NCBI RefSeq assembly: GCF_001541095.1
Contig: NZ_LMXH01000002.1
Span: 634,671 to 698,670 of the forward strand
Direction of reading: 5' to 3'
Length of the DNA: 64,000 nucleotides
Origin: Paenibacillus sp. FJAT-26967
Lineage (GTDB): Bacteria > Bacillota > Bacilli > Paenibacillales > NBRC-103111
Numbering within the stretch: the first letter of the stretch is position 1; each line of letters begins with the position of its first letter. Of this stretch, positions 42,251 through 51,025 are shown one piece after another. A model generated the notes under the pieces. It made no database searches and was not told the origin of the DNA. It saw only the letters and a program-made list of their open reading frames with translations. Made by a program: the position numbers and the translations under genes.

Positions 42251-43867
42251 ATTAATATCGTTGATCACGTTGTTTCGTTTTTTAATCCGGAAGCCGGCAT
42301 GCGGCGTACAGCTGCCCGGGAAGTGACCAAAGTATTAAACGGATATGAGCAGGGCGGCGCCAGCCATCAGAAAAAGAGCATGCGGGGCTGGATAGCAAGT
42401 GCTCTCAGTCCAAAAGATGATATAGATCCTTCCTTGGATACCCTTCGCGGGCGGTCAAGGGATCTGTATATGAACGGTCCCATCGGTACGGCTGCAATAA
42501 GAACAACCCGGACAAATGTAATCGGATTGGGACTCAGGCTAAAATCTCGCATTGACGCGGAAACATTGGGCTTAACTCCGGAACAGGCTGACGAGTGGAG
42601 CGGGATCACCGAAAAGGAATTTGGATTGTGGGCGGAATCAAAGCATTCGGACGCACTCAGGATGAATGATTTTTATGATCAGCAAGGCGTTGCTTTCCAA
42701 GGCATGCTGCTGAACGGCGATTCTTTCGCGGCGTTCAGACAGGGGAAGCGTACACCCTGGATGCCCTATTCCTTAAGGCTGCATTTGTTCGTGGCAGATC
42801 GCATTTGTACACCGTTCTCTTCCGGGACTCTAGGGGATGCAGTCGAAGGGACATACAAGAACGGTAACAGGATCATTTCAGGGGTGGAAGTCGATGAAAC
42901 AGGGGCGTTAGTCGCCTATCATGTCGCGAACTCCTACGCCCGGGAGTATAACACCGGGAAACTTCGTGAATGGGTCAGAATTGAAGCGTATGGTGAGCAA
43001 ACAGGGCGGCCCAATATTCTGCACCTGATGGATACGGAGCGGGCAGAACAGCGGCGCGGGGTCCCTATGCTGGCGCCAGTCATTGAAACGTTGAAGCAGA
43101 TCACGCGCTATACAGAGGCGGAGCTGCAGGCCGCGGTTGTGGCGGGGTTGTTCACCGTCTTTGTCAAAACAAAAGGGGCAACGAATGAAAATCCGCTCGG
43201 TAGTATGATTCCGCTGGAGCAGCAAGTCGCGTCAACCGATCCGACCTCCTATGAAATGGGCGCCGGCGCTATTAATGTCTTGGAGCCAGGGGAAGAAATC
43301 GAGATCGCCAACCCGGGACGGCCAAACGCGAATTTCGATCCGTTCGTCAGCGCGCTTTGCCGGTACATTGGCGCGGCGCTAGAAATTCCGGTCGAATTGC
43401 TCCTGAAATCCTTTCAGTCATCCTACTCCGCGTCGAGAGCCGCGCTACTGGAAGCATGGAAGATGTTCCGCATGCGCCGTCAATGGACGGCCAAAGAATT
43501 TTGTCAGCCCATCTATGAAGAATGGCTCGCGGAAGCGATCGCACTCGGCCGCATTAAGGCGCCCGGGTTCTTTAGCGACCCTATTATTCGAAAAGCCTGG
43601 TCACAAGCAGAATGGAACGGGCCGGCTCCGGGGCAGCTTGATCCTGTTAAAGAAGTGGAGGCTTCCGAACGCAAGATAGCACTGGGATTAAGTACTCGGG
43701 AGCGTGAAGCAATTGAAACTAACGGGAGTGATTATTGGACGAACCTTCAGCACTTGGAGATTGAGGAACGCGCCATGCGCAAAGCTGGCCTTTCATCCAA
43801 TGCAAACATTCCGAAAACGTTAGACCCTGAGAAGGAGGTGAAAAAAGAAGATGAAGAAGACCAATAA
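42251..43867 (+). CDS. phage portal protein (lambda GpB family), probable ATT start
   Basis: A 538-residue portal protein that forms the ring through which DNA enters the capsid. RGRSRDLYMNGPIGTAAIRT and the C-terminal FQSSYSASRAALLEAWKMFR are family signatures. The nearest standard start, GTG at 42242, lies inside the Shine-Dalgarno (GGGGAGGTG). ATT at 42251, eight bases after GGAGG, gives M-NIVDHVVSFFNPEAG, the usual N-terminus. The stop overlaps the protease gene start. Confidence 0.9.
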   Translation: MNIVDHVVSFFNPEAGMRRTAAREVTKVLNGYEQGGASHQKKSMRGWIASALSPKDDIDPSLDTLRGRSRDLYMNGPIGTAAIRTTRTNVIGLGLRLKSRIDAETLGLTPEQADEWSGITEKEFGLWAESKHSDALRMNDFYDQQGVAFQGMLLNGDSFAAFRQGKRTPWMPYSLRLHLFVADRICTPFSSGTLGDAVEGTYKNGNRIISGVEVDETGALVAYHVANSYAREYNTGKLREWVRIEAYGEQTGRPNILHLMDTERAEQRRGVPMLAPVIETLKQITRYTEAELQAAVVAGLFTVFVKTKGATNENPLGSMIPLEQQVASTDPTSYEMGAGAINVLEPGEEIEIANPGRPNANFDPFVSALCRYIGAALEIPVELLLKSFQSSYSASRAALLEAWKMFRMRRQWTAKEFCQPIYEEWLAEAIALGRIKAPGFFSDPIIRKAWSQAEWNGPAPGQLDPVKEVEASERKIALGLSTREREAIETNGSDYWTNLQHLEIEERAMRKAGLSSNANIPKTLDPEKEVKKEDEEDQ

Positions 43868-44969
43868 CTTCTGGCAGTTCAACAGCTTAAGCCCTTCAGA
43901 GGGCGAACTGATTTTATACGGCGATATTCGTTCTGAAAAGCCCTGGTGGAGTGAAGGCGATGACGGGGTTTATCCACGCCAATTCAGCAGCGATTTGAAC
44001 AGTCTAGGAGACGTAGCAAAAATCACCGTTCGTGTGAATTCACGAGGTGGCGACGTTTCCGCAGCAACAGCCATTTATACAAGACTGAAAAGTCATGCGG
44101 CCGTTGTAACCATTATCGTCGAAGGCATGGCCGCAAGCGCAGCAACCATCATTATGATGGCCGGCGATGTCGTGAAGGCTCCGGCGGCGGCGCAGGTCAT
44201 GATTCATGATCCCCTGCTCATGCTGTACGGCATGTACAACGCGGAGGACATGGACAAGATGAAGGCGATTCTAGAGACCTCCAAGAACAGCATCATGAAC
44301 GCCTACATCAACAAGACCGGGCGGGATCGAGAAGAACTTTCCGCCATGATGACACAAGAAAAATGGATGACCGCGGAAGAGGCGAAGGGCGAGGGATTTG
44401 TCGATGAAATTTTGTTTGAGGAGAAGGTCGAGGCATCGCTGACTAATGATAACCGGTTCATGGTGGTCAACTCCGTTGCTCATGACATGACCCAGTTTTC
44501 AAGCCGTCCGGACCTGAATAAATCGCCGGCAGTTTCCTTTCCGACAATTCCGCTATTATCCAATAAATCAAAGGAGCGTGTACCGACCTTGGAAATTAAA
44601 AATATTGATGACTTCAAAACTGCTTATCCGGATATCTTCAATCAAGTTGTGGCAGCAGCGAAGAAAGATGAGCGCGAGCGTATGAAGTCAATTGACGAAA
44701 TCTCGAATAGCATCGCGGATGAACTGGTTGCTTCAGCTAAATATGACGAGCCAATGTCTGCCGCTGAACTAGCGCTGAAAGCGATGAAAGCAGATGGCAA
44801 CAATGGCATTAAGCATTTGGAAAATCGTCAGCGTGAGCTGCAAAACAACGCGCATATTAACCCTGAATCGAATAAGACGAAGGATGATTTGCAGAAGGAA
44901 CAAGAAGCTCAAAACATCGATTTGATTGCGGCAGCAGCTAATGCAGGCCGCGGAACGGAGGCGAGATAG
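43851..44969 (+). CDS. head maturation protease, ClpP-like (S14/S49 fold)
   Basis: A 372-residue protein. The protease domain (about residues 1-200) has oxyanion region VNSRGGDVSAA, nucleophile Ser in EGMAASAATII and catalytic His in VMIHDPLL; the C-terminal 150 residues are acidic and helical, typical of a protease-scaffold fusion. It processes the prohead. It overlaps the portal gene by 17 bases. Confidence 0.9.
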   Translation: MKKTNNFWQFNSLSPSEGELILYGDIRSEKPWWSEGDDGVYPRQFSSDLNSLGDVAKITVRVNSRGGDVSAATAIYTRLKSHAAVVTIIVEGMAASAATIIMMAGDVVKAPAAAQVMIHDPLLMLYGMYNAEDMDKMKAILETSKNSIMNAYINKTGRDREELSAMMTQEKWMTAEEAKGEGFVDEILFEEKVEASLTNDNRFMVVNSVAHDMTQFSSRPDLNKSPAVSFPTIPLLSNKSKERVPTLEIKNIDDFKTAYPDIFNQVVAAAKKDERERMKSIDEISNSIADELVASAKYDEPMSAAELALKAMKADGNNGIKHLENRQRELQNNAHINPESNKTKDDLQKEQEAQNIDLIAAAANAGRGTEAR

Positions 44970-44970
44970 C

Positions 44971-45363
44971 ATGGCTAATTTGTTCAATGATGATTTTGGA
45001 TCGACAGAGCCCAGAAACCTGTTTTTTGACACGACCCACCCGAAAGACGTCAAGTCCGTCACGCTCAAAGCCGGACAAGGTATTTTAGAGTGGGGTACGG
45101 TGGTCGGCGTAATTACTGCGACCGGCCTGGCGGTCCCCGTTAACAGCACAGCTACGGACGGAAGCGAGCTGGCGGACTCTATCCTCACCGATAGCATCGA
45201 CACAGGCACAGGCGGGGCAGCTCAGAATACCGTTACTACCGCATATTCGAGCGGATCATTCAATCGCCAGGCTCTAAAGTTCGGCGGAGCAGACACAGCG
45301 GAGAAGCACGAAACACGTTTGCGTTCGCTTGGAATTTTCATGAAAGATGTCCAAGAATATTAA
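44971..45363 (+). CDS. head decoration protein
   Basis: A 130-residue protein between protease and major capsid genes, the place of the lambda gpD-type decoration protein. The fold is beta-rich (LKAGQGILEWGTVVGVI). The ATG at 44971 follows GGAGG. It stabilises the expanded capsid (family knowledge). Confidence 0.75.
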   Translation: MANLFNDDFGSTEPRNLFFDTTHPKDVKSVTLKAGQGILEWGTVVGVITATGLAVPVNSTATDGSELADSILTDSIDTGTGGAAQNTVTTAYSSGSFNRQALKFGGADTAEKHETRLRSLGIFMKDVQEY

Positions 45364-45381
45364 TCGGGGGTAGATGACTAG

Positions 45382-46434
45382 ATGAATCTGGATCTATATA
45401 AAACAATAACAATGCTGCAGGCAGTACGAAAAATGCTGCCACTTCGAAAGTTTTTCACAAGCACGTTCTTCCCGGGGGTTGAAACCTTCGTAACGGAGGA
45501 TGTGCTTTTTGATTATAAAAAAGGCAAGCGCCCAATGGCTCCTTTTGTAGCGCCTCGTGTCGGCGGTATTACAGTAGCTCGTGACGGACATAAAGCAAAA
45601 AAGTATACGGCTCCTAAGATTGCACCGCAGCGGATTTTAACAATTGATGATCTTGTTACACGCGGCATGGGCGAGAATGTTTACAGTCAGCAGACTCCCG
45701 CACAACGGCAGGCTCAGCTATTAGGGACGGATTTGTCAGAAATGGACGATATGATTGCACGCCGTATCGAATGGATGGCAAGGGAACTGCTGCTTGGCAA
45801 ACCTATTTTGGTAAAAGGGTTTATCGATAGGCTGGATCAAGATTATGTTGAGGATGTAATCGACTTTGGCTTTACTAATAAAATTAAACTTGTTGGGGAC
45901 GCAAGTTGGAAAAGCCCTAATTCCGCTGGTAAAAAATTCGCTCAGTTGAAGCAATGGCGGCTTGAAGTAATCAAAAGTTCGGGTTCGGCTCCTACTATGG
46001 CTATTTTTGGACAATCTGCATGGGGAGATTTTTATTCAGATCCGGAAGTGCAAAAAATGCTGAACCAGCAGAATGCAACCTTGGCGCTTATGAATCCAAG
46101 CGTAGTCGATGAAGCTCTTACGTACTGCGGTAAACTTCCGGGCCTTGGTCTGGAGCTGTACACGTATGATGATTGGTTTATTGACGATGACAACGTTGAA
46201 CAACCATATATTCCGGATAATGTTGTAATCTTAGCGCGTCCGAGTTTGGGCAGGTTTGCTTTCGGTGCTGTAACTCAGCTCGAAGCAGACGGCCAGTTCC
46301 ACACGTACCAAGGCACACGGGTGCCGAAACAGTGGGCTGATCAAAATGCAGATGCGCGCATGATCCGTTTAACCTCGCGACCTATTCCAATCCCTTCAGA
46401 CGTTGACGGCTGGTTCGTCGCGGAAGTTTCTTAA
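45382..46434 (+). CDS. major capsid protein (GpE family)
   Basis: A 350-residue HK97-fold capsid subunit of the lambda E type. RKFFTSTFFPGVETFVTEDV near the start (about residues 18-38), ARRIEWMARELLL and a C-terminal RPIPIPSDVDGWFVAEV are typical. Placed after the decoration protein as in lambda-like head modules. Confidence 0.9.
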   Translation: MNLDLYKTITMLQAVRKMLPLRKFFTSTFFPGVETFVTEDVLFDYKKGKRPMAPFVAPRVGGITVARDGHKAKKYTAPKIAPQRILTIDDLVTRGMGENVYSQQTPAQRQAQLLGTDLSEMDDMIARRIEWMARELLLGKPILVKGFIDRLDQDYVEDVIDFGFTNKIKLVGDASWKSPNSAGKKFAQLKQWRLEVIKSSGSAPTMAIFGQSAWGDFYSDPEVQKMLNQQNATLALMNPSVVDEALTYCGKLPGLGLELYTYDDWFIDDDNVEQPYIPDNVVILARPSLGRFAFGAVTQLEADGQFHTYQGTRVPKQWADQNADARMIRLTSRPIPIPSDVDGWFVAEVS

Positions 46435-46446
46435 GGAGGCCATCAT

Positions 46447-46857
46447 ATGAACGTAATAGTAAAATACGGTCGAGTCGATGACGGGAATAAAGTTTATCGA
46501 CCGGGCGAAACGGTTCCGGGTCTTTCGAAAGAAGAAGTGCAGCAGCTAATCGAAGCGGGCATCTGCCAGTATGGCCCGAGTGGGGAAGTCGTAACGTCAG
46601 ACGAACTCGATGGAGCCAAGGCAGCCGCCGCGGCCATCATGACCGGAGACCTGGGAAATACGCAGGACAATGCTGGTGCCGATAACGATCCCGTTGGACT
46701 CGATATCATGTCCCCTGACGAATTTTCCGCGTTGAAACCCGATGGTCAGAAGGAAACTCTGGAGTCCATCGGCATCGAGCCTGCATCTAAGGAAGCGGAA
46801 AGGGTCAAGCAATATAATGAGTGGTTCAAGATCCAGGCGGATGATTTAAATGTCTAG
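46447..46857 (+). CDS. phage head-region protein, unknown
   Basis: A 136-residue acidic protein following the capsid gene. The first 45 residues (KVYRPGETVPGLSKEEVQQL) resemble the short beta/helix modules seen in head-tail completion proteins; the rest is Asp/Ala-rich with a second small domain (LKPDGQKETLESIGIEPA) like a rho-N or LEM-type helix pair. It overlaps the next gene by eight bases. Confidence 0.6.
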   Translation: MNVIVKYGRVDDGNKVYRPGETVPGLSKEEVQQLIEAGICQYGPSGEVVTSDELDGAKAAAAAIMTGDLGNTQDNAGADNDPVGLDIMSPDEFSALKPDGQKETLESIGIEPASKEAERVKQYNEWFKIQADDLNV

Positions 46858-47200
46858 GTTTAAGGACAGAATGGCCGCCGACATTCGCGTGTTTATGAAC
46901 CAGGACGAATTTGCCGAGGTACATGTCCTGGATGACCGTGCCCTTTGGATGATCGTAGAAAATGATGCGCGTGATGGCAAACCTCTTCCTTATGCAGAAG
47001 GGGTTTCTTTGCATCAAAAAACGATTCATGTTGACCTGATCGAGCTGAAATACATTCCGCCAGTAGGACAAACAGGTAATTTTGACGGACTGCCATACGT
47101 GGTTACAGCCGTATCAGTTGAAGCAACCGAGAGGGATCTTCAGGGCGTGCCGGTGGCTGGCATTATCAAAATCATCCTGGAGACAAACGTCGATGATTGA
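46850..47200 (+). CDS. head-tail joining protein (GpFII-like)
   Basis: A 116-residue beta-rich protein. SRFKDRMAADIRVFMNQDEF at the start and LKYIPPVGQTGNFDG fit small head-tail attachment proteins of the lambda FII or ATP-binding-cassette-like head-joining group. Order in the operon supports this. Overlaps both neighbours. Confidence 0.65.
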   Translation: MSRFKDRMAADIRVFMNQDEFAEVHVLDDRALWMIVENDARDGKPLPYAEGVSLHQKTIHVDLIELKYIPPVGQTGNFDGLPYVVTAVSVEATERDLQGVPVAGIIKIILETNVDD

Positions 47201-47732
47201 GATTGACGGAGATATGCAGGCTGCTCAAAAAGCCATCGAGGACATTCAGCGGTTGGCGCCAAAGGCTGTACGCGCTGCACTTACACGGGCGGGCCAGGGC
47301 GTCAAGACGGAGGCCGGGCGAAAGATCCGGGAAACGTACACGATCAAGGCCAAAGACGTCACGCAGACCATTAAAGTCACCCGGTTGGGTGATATGGGCC
47401 TTCGTTTGTCTTCGAAGGGGTCGAATATCCCATTGATCCGTTTTAAAACGACACCAAATAGCCCACAGTCCGAGCAGCCAAAGGTGCTAAAGGCTGCGGT
47501 TAAGAAAGGCAAAAAGAAGCCCGTTTCTGGTGCTTTTGTAGCCCAACTAGGTGGCCATGTTGGCGTTGTAACGAGGGTCGGAAAGCAGAGACTGCCGATC
47601 AAAGAACTATACGGCCCGGCCGTGCCAGTCATGCTCGGCAGCGATGGGGTTCGGGAACATCTGGAGGACGAAGCTATCCGCCGAATCTCGGAAAGAATGA
47701 ATCACGAGCTCAACCGTGTGTTAGGAAGGTGA
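47193..47732 (+). CDS. minor tail protein Z-like (GpZ)
   Basis: A 179-residue basic protein. LAPKAVRAALTRAGQGVKTE and AGRKIRETYTIKAKDVTQTI match the phage minor tail protein Z family, which completes the head-proximal tail end. ATG at 47193 overlaps the stop of the preceding gene. Confidence 0.75.
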   Translation: MIEIDGDMQAAQKAIEDIQRLAPKAVRAALTRAGQGVKTEAGRKIRETYTIKAKDVTQTIKVTRLGDMGLRLSSKGSNIPLIRFKTTPNSPQSEQPKVLKAAVKKGKKKPVSGAFVAQLGGHVGVVTRVGKQRLPIKELYGPAVPVMLGSDGVREHLEDEAIRRISERMNHELNRVLGR

Positions 47733-47736
47733 TTAC

Positions 47737-48210
47737 TTGAGTGCGCTTTTACTTCACGAGCTGAAGAAGTTTGTTGAGAGGGCAACGGATCATTTACAGT
47801 TCGGGGAGCCTGCCAAAAAAGTAAATATTCATCTTGGCTGGCTGCCGATCAAGGAGGCGCCGAAGGGGGAAATATCTCCGAGTAAGCCCCCACGCATTCC
47901 CGATAGCGAATTTCCATATGTCATCATCCGGGTAATGGACGGCGAGGACCGGATGGAGAGCGGGAGCGTTCAAGTGAAGTTTCTTCTCGGCGTTAAGTCA
48001 CAAGACGGAAACGCCTATATGGATATTTTGCATCTGAAAGAAACGATCCGGCAAGCGTTGCTCCGGACGGAGATCGTCGGGGATAAATTTGAACTGCAGC
48101 GACCGCTGAAATGGACGCTGTTCGAAGAACAACCTTACCCCGAGTGGTTCGGGGAGATTATAACAACGTGGACCGTCCCAACGGTTCTCAGGGAGGTGCG
48201 ATATGAGTAA
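47737..48210 (+). CDS. tail terminator/completion protein
   Basis: A 157-residue protein with a TTG start after GGAAGGTG. PDSEFPYVIIRVMDGEDRM and the C-terminal EIITTWTVPTV suit the tail-terminator group that caps the tail tube before sheath genes. Assignment rests on length and gene order. Confidence 0.6.
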   Translation: MSALLLHELKKFVERATDHLQFGEPAKKVNIHLGWLPIKEAPKGEISPSKPPRIPDSEFPYVIIRVMDGEDRMESGSVQVKFLLGVKSQDGNAYMDILHLKETIRQALLRTEIVGDKFELQRPLKWTLFEEQPYPEWFGEIITTWTVPTVLREVRYE

Positions 48211-48541
48211 AAAGGACAGAAACCTGCAGGAAAGCGAGAGAATGGAGATTCCTTCGGACGAAACGGTAATACCTGCGAAAATGGCAGCCGAACAATCAAA
48301 AATAGAAGAATTATGGATTTATATCGGTCCAGACTTGCCGATCGGACTCACAAAATACGCGTCCTATCGTGGCGGGAAGCCCACACATATCAAAGATTAC
48401 CTGACAAGCGTCCCGGATCTGGACGCTTTATTTGTTCCTATTAAAGATTTCAGTCTCATGGCTATTGAGGCCAAACGACAGGGATCATACCTTAACGCGG
48501 CCTACACGGCCGTAGAAAACAGATTCGCGAAAGGAGTGTAG
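48203..48541 (+). CDS. phage tail-region protein, unknown
   Basis: A 112-residue protein immediately before the sheath gene. ELWIYIGPDLPIGLTKYASY and the helical end are not tied to a named family by me, though proteins of this size are common in this place in contractile Paenibacillus and Clostridium prophages. Overlaps the previous gene by eight bases. Confidence 0.65.
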   Translation: MSKKDRNLQESERMEIPSDETVIPAKMAAEQSKIEELWIYIGPDLPIGLTKYASYRGGKPTHIKDYLTSVPDLDALFVPIKDFSLMAIEAKRQGSYLNAAYTAVENRFAKGV

Positions 48542-48547
48542 ACAAAA

Positions 48548-49996
48548 ATGGCAGAACGCCACGGAATTCATACCCGGGAGGTCCCGGCGTCGGTTATCTC
48601 GGCAATCTCACCAATTGCTACCATCCCGGTAGTTTTTGGCACCGCGCCGGTGCATCTGAGCAAGCTGGCGGCCGCGCCCGTAAACGTCCCGATTCTCTGC
48701 AAGAGTTGGGAGGAAGCTTGCGATGCTCTCGGCTACTCGGATGATTGGGGGGCCTTTACTCTCTGCGAGGCGATGTATTCGCACTATAAGCTTTACAAGC
48801 AGGGCCCGGCCGTTTTTATCAACGTTTTGGACCCGGAGACACACAAAACTTCTGTCACTCCAAGCGCGATCACATTGAATACCGGCTTGGCTACCCTACC
48901 GGCTAGCGGGATCATCAAAAACAGCGTGATTGTGCAGTCTCAGGACGGTGCGACAACATACAAGCGCGATAAAGATTATACGCTGACCTATGACAAGATC
49001 GGCAAGCTTATACTAGCCGTCAAACCTGGGGGCGGGATTACCAATGCAACGCCGACGCTACTGGTAGGATACGACATGCTAAACGGCGCTGCTGTGACGA
49101 CGATGGATATCATTGGCGGCACCGATCCGGCTACGGGCGCAGTTACGGGTCTGGAGCTTATCAAGCAGGTGTTCCCACGTTTTCAGGCAGTTCCTGGGTT
49201 ACTACTGGCTCCGGGATTTTCTCATGACCCTACAGTCGGCACTGTGCTTAAAGCTAAGGCCGAGGGAATCAACGGTCATTTCAAGGCAACAGCGCTCACG
49301 GATCTACCGGCATCTCTGCAATATACGGAGCTGGCCGCATGGAAACGAGATAACCTATACACGTCCGAGCGGCAAATCAATGCCTTTCCCAAGGTCACAA
49401 AAGGTGGCCGCGTGTATCACTATTCAACGCATCTGGCGGGAGCTATCTGCCAGACGGATGCAGAAAAAGAGGGTGTTCCGTATCGGTCACCATCCAACAA
49501 AACGATTCAGGTGGATGGCGCTGTTAAGGCCGACGGAACTACAGTCGCGCTCGGCCCGGATGAAGCGGCATATCTCAACAGCCAGGGCATCAGTACCGCA
49601 CTAAATTTTGTTGGCGGATGGAAAACCTGGGGCAACCGAACAGCTGCCTTCCCGGAGGTCATTGACCCGCAGAATGCTTTTATTGCGGTGCGCAGGATGT
49701 TTGATTGGATTCAAAACACGGTCATTCTCACGTATTGGAAGTACGTGGACGATCCTGCAAACAAGCGGATGATCGAAACAGTGACGGACTCGTTGAACAT
49801 TTGGTTCAACGGCTTGCAGGCGAGCGGGTACATTCTCGGTGGGCGTGTTGAGTTCTTGGCTGCGGAAAATCCGGTGGAAAGCATGATGGACGGTAAGCTT
49901 AAATTTCACATTTACGTCACGCCGCCGAGCCCGGCACAAGAAATCGAATTTGCAGTCGAATATGACGCTCAGTACCTGGGCGCGATAGCCGCATAA
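48548..49996 (+). CDS. contractile tail sheath protein
   Basis: A 482-residue sheath subunit of the P2 FI type. HGIHTREVPASVISAISPIA at the N-terminus and the C-terminal LEFLAAENP / KLKFHIYVTPPSPAQEIEF-like segment (about residues 435-475) are conserved. Its presence shows a myovirus-type tail. Confidence 0.95.
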   Translation: MAERHGIHTREVPASVISAISPIATIPVVFGTAPVHLSKLAAAPVNVPILCKSWEEACDALGYSDDWGAFTLCEAMYSHYKLYKQGPAVFINVLDPETHKTSVTPSAITLNTGLATLPASGIIKNSVIVQSQDGATTYKRDKDYTLTYDKIGKLILAVKPGGGITNATPTLLVGYDMLNGAAVTTMDIIGGTDPATGAVTGLELIKQVFPRFQAVPGLLLAPGFSHDPTVGTVLKAKAEGINGHFKATALTDLPASLQYTELAAWKRDNLYTSERQINAFPKVTKGGRVYHYSTHLAGAICQTDAEKEGVPYRSPSNKTIQVDGAVKADGTTVALGPDEAAYLNSQGISTALNFVGGWKTWGNRTAAFPEVIDPQNAFIAVRRMFDWIQNTVILTYWKYVDDPANKRMIETVTDSLNIWFNGLQASGYILGGRVEFLAAENPVESMMDGKLKFHIYVTPPSPAQEIEFAVEYDAQYLGAIAA

Positions 49997-50009
49997 GGAG
50001 GGATAGACG

Positions 50010-50531
50010 TTGTCTAAAAAAATAAGAGATAAGATCGTAGGTTATACGGTCTATCGTAACGGCAGCCAATACTTGGGCGTCGCAACCGTCGAACTTCCAA
50101 GCTTGGAATACATGTCGGAGACAATCAAGGGAGCTGGAATCGCCGGTGAGGTCGAAAGTCCCACCATCGGGCAGTTTGGCTCTATGACGTGCTCCCTTAC
50201 TTGGAGCACGATGGACCCGGCGGCGCTGGAACTGCTTGCGCCGGAAGCCCATGCGCTTGACTTCCGGGCCTCACAGCAATCGTATAACACTGCTACGGGC
50301 GTATATGCGACGGAAGGTGCGAAGATTACTGTGCGCGCCATCCCGAAGACGGCAGAGCTTGGCAGTCTGGAAGTCGGCGCGCCGATGGATGGCTCCACGG
50401 AGTTTGAAGTCGTTTATATGAAAATATCCGTTGGGGAAAAGGTAATGCTGGAGTTGGACAAATTCAACTATATATTCATCGTAAATGGCGTGGACAGATT
50501 AAAACAGGTCCGGGAACAACTCGGGCTTTAA
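50010..50531 (+). CDS. major tail tube protein (P2 FII-like)
   Basis: A 173-residue tube subunit. YLGVATVELPSLEYMSETIK and GAGIAGEVESPTIGQFGSM are the standard opening of the FII family. TTG start after AAGGAGG. It stacks inside the sheath to form the DNA channel. Confidence 0.9.
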   Translation: MSKKIRDKIVGYTVYRNGSQYLGVATVELPSLEYMSETIKGAGIAGEVESPTIGQFGSMTCSLTWSTMDPAALELLAPEAHALDFRASQQSYNTATGVYATEGAKITVRAIPKTAELGSLEVGAPMDGSTEFEVVYMKISVGEKVMLELDKFNYIFIVNGVDRLKQVREQLGL

Positions 50532-50543
50532 AAAGGAGAATGA

Positions 50544-50873
50544 GTGAAAATGAAAAATGAACAAAATAATGTTGAAGAGGCCGATGAGCGGATTTACAAG
50601 CTTAGTCGGCCTTTTACTTTCGAGGGAAATGAGTATACAGAACTAACCCTCGATTTTGAAAAGCTTACTGGTAATGATCTGCTTTCATGTGAACGACAAA
50701 TGCAATTAATTACGGGCGCTTCTGAATATGTGCCGATGAAGCAAATATCGCAGGCATATCAAGCGGTTGTAACAGCACGCGCAGCTGCTGTTCCGGTTGA
50801 GTTGATTCAAGCACTCCCAGCGAAAGACTTTTCTAAGGTCACGTTGAGGGCTTCAACTTTTTTGCTCGCTTAG
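50544..50873 (+). CDS. tail assembly chaperone, gpE-like
   Basis: A 109-residue acidic protein before the tape-measure gene: FTFEGNEYTELTLDFEKLTG and a helical second half are typical of P2 gpE / Mu gp41-type tail chaperones. GTG at 50544 follows AAAGGAG. Near its end a TTTTTTG slippery site allows -1 frameshifting into the gpE-prime-like frame, giving a longer fusion. The chaperones bind the tape-measure protein during tail assembly. Confidence 0.85.
   Translation: MKMKNEQNNVEEADERIYKLSRPFTFEGNEYTELTLDFEKLTGNDLLSCERQMQLITGASEYVPMKQISQAYQAVVTARAAAVPVELIQALPAKDFSKVTLRASTFLLA
50858..50864 (+). promoter_or_regulatory. -1 programmed ribosomal frameshift site
   Basis: T TTT TTG in the zero frame of gpE (ACT TTT TTG CTC GCT TAG). 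Slipping back one base gives TTT TTT GCT CGC TTA and opens the overlapping frame to 51025. The same heptamer is used for the E/E-prime fusion in phage P2 (known). Confidence 0.8.
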
Positions 50874-51025
50874 GGATCGTAAACGATGGGGGGGGGACCT
50901 TACGTAAGTTGGTCGCCTCTTTTTCGATTGCGACCAAAACGCCTATTCCGTATTGGCTCAACCTCCCGATTGCGGAGCTTTTGGACTGGGCCGAACCGAT
51001 TCAGGAAGCGCGAGGGGTGAAGTGA
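50864..51025 (+). CDS. gpE-prime-like frameshift extension of the tail chaperone
   Basis: Read in the -1 frame after the slippery site, 53 codons encode ARLGIVNDGGGTLRKLVASF and then PIPYWLNLPIAELLDWAE, the typical end of gpE-prime. It has no start of its own. A run of nine G (50889-50897, three Gly codons) lies in it. It ends at TGA directly before the tape-measure TTG. The fusion product is join(50544-50864, 50864-51025). Confidence 0.8.
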   Translation, partial: ARLGIVNDGGGTLRKLVASFSIATKTPIPYWLNLPIAELLDWAEPIQEARGVK

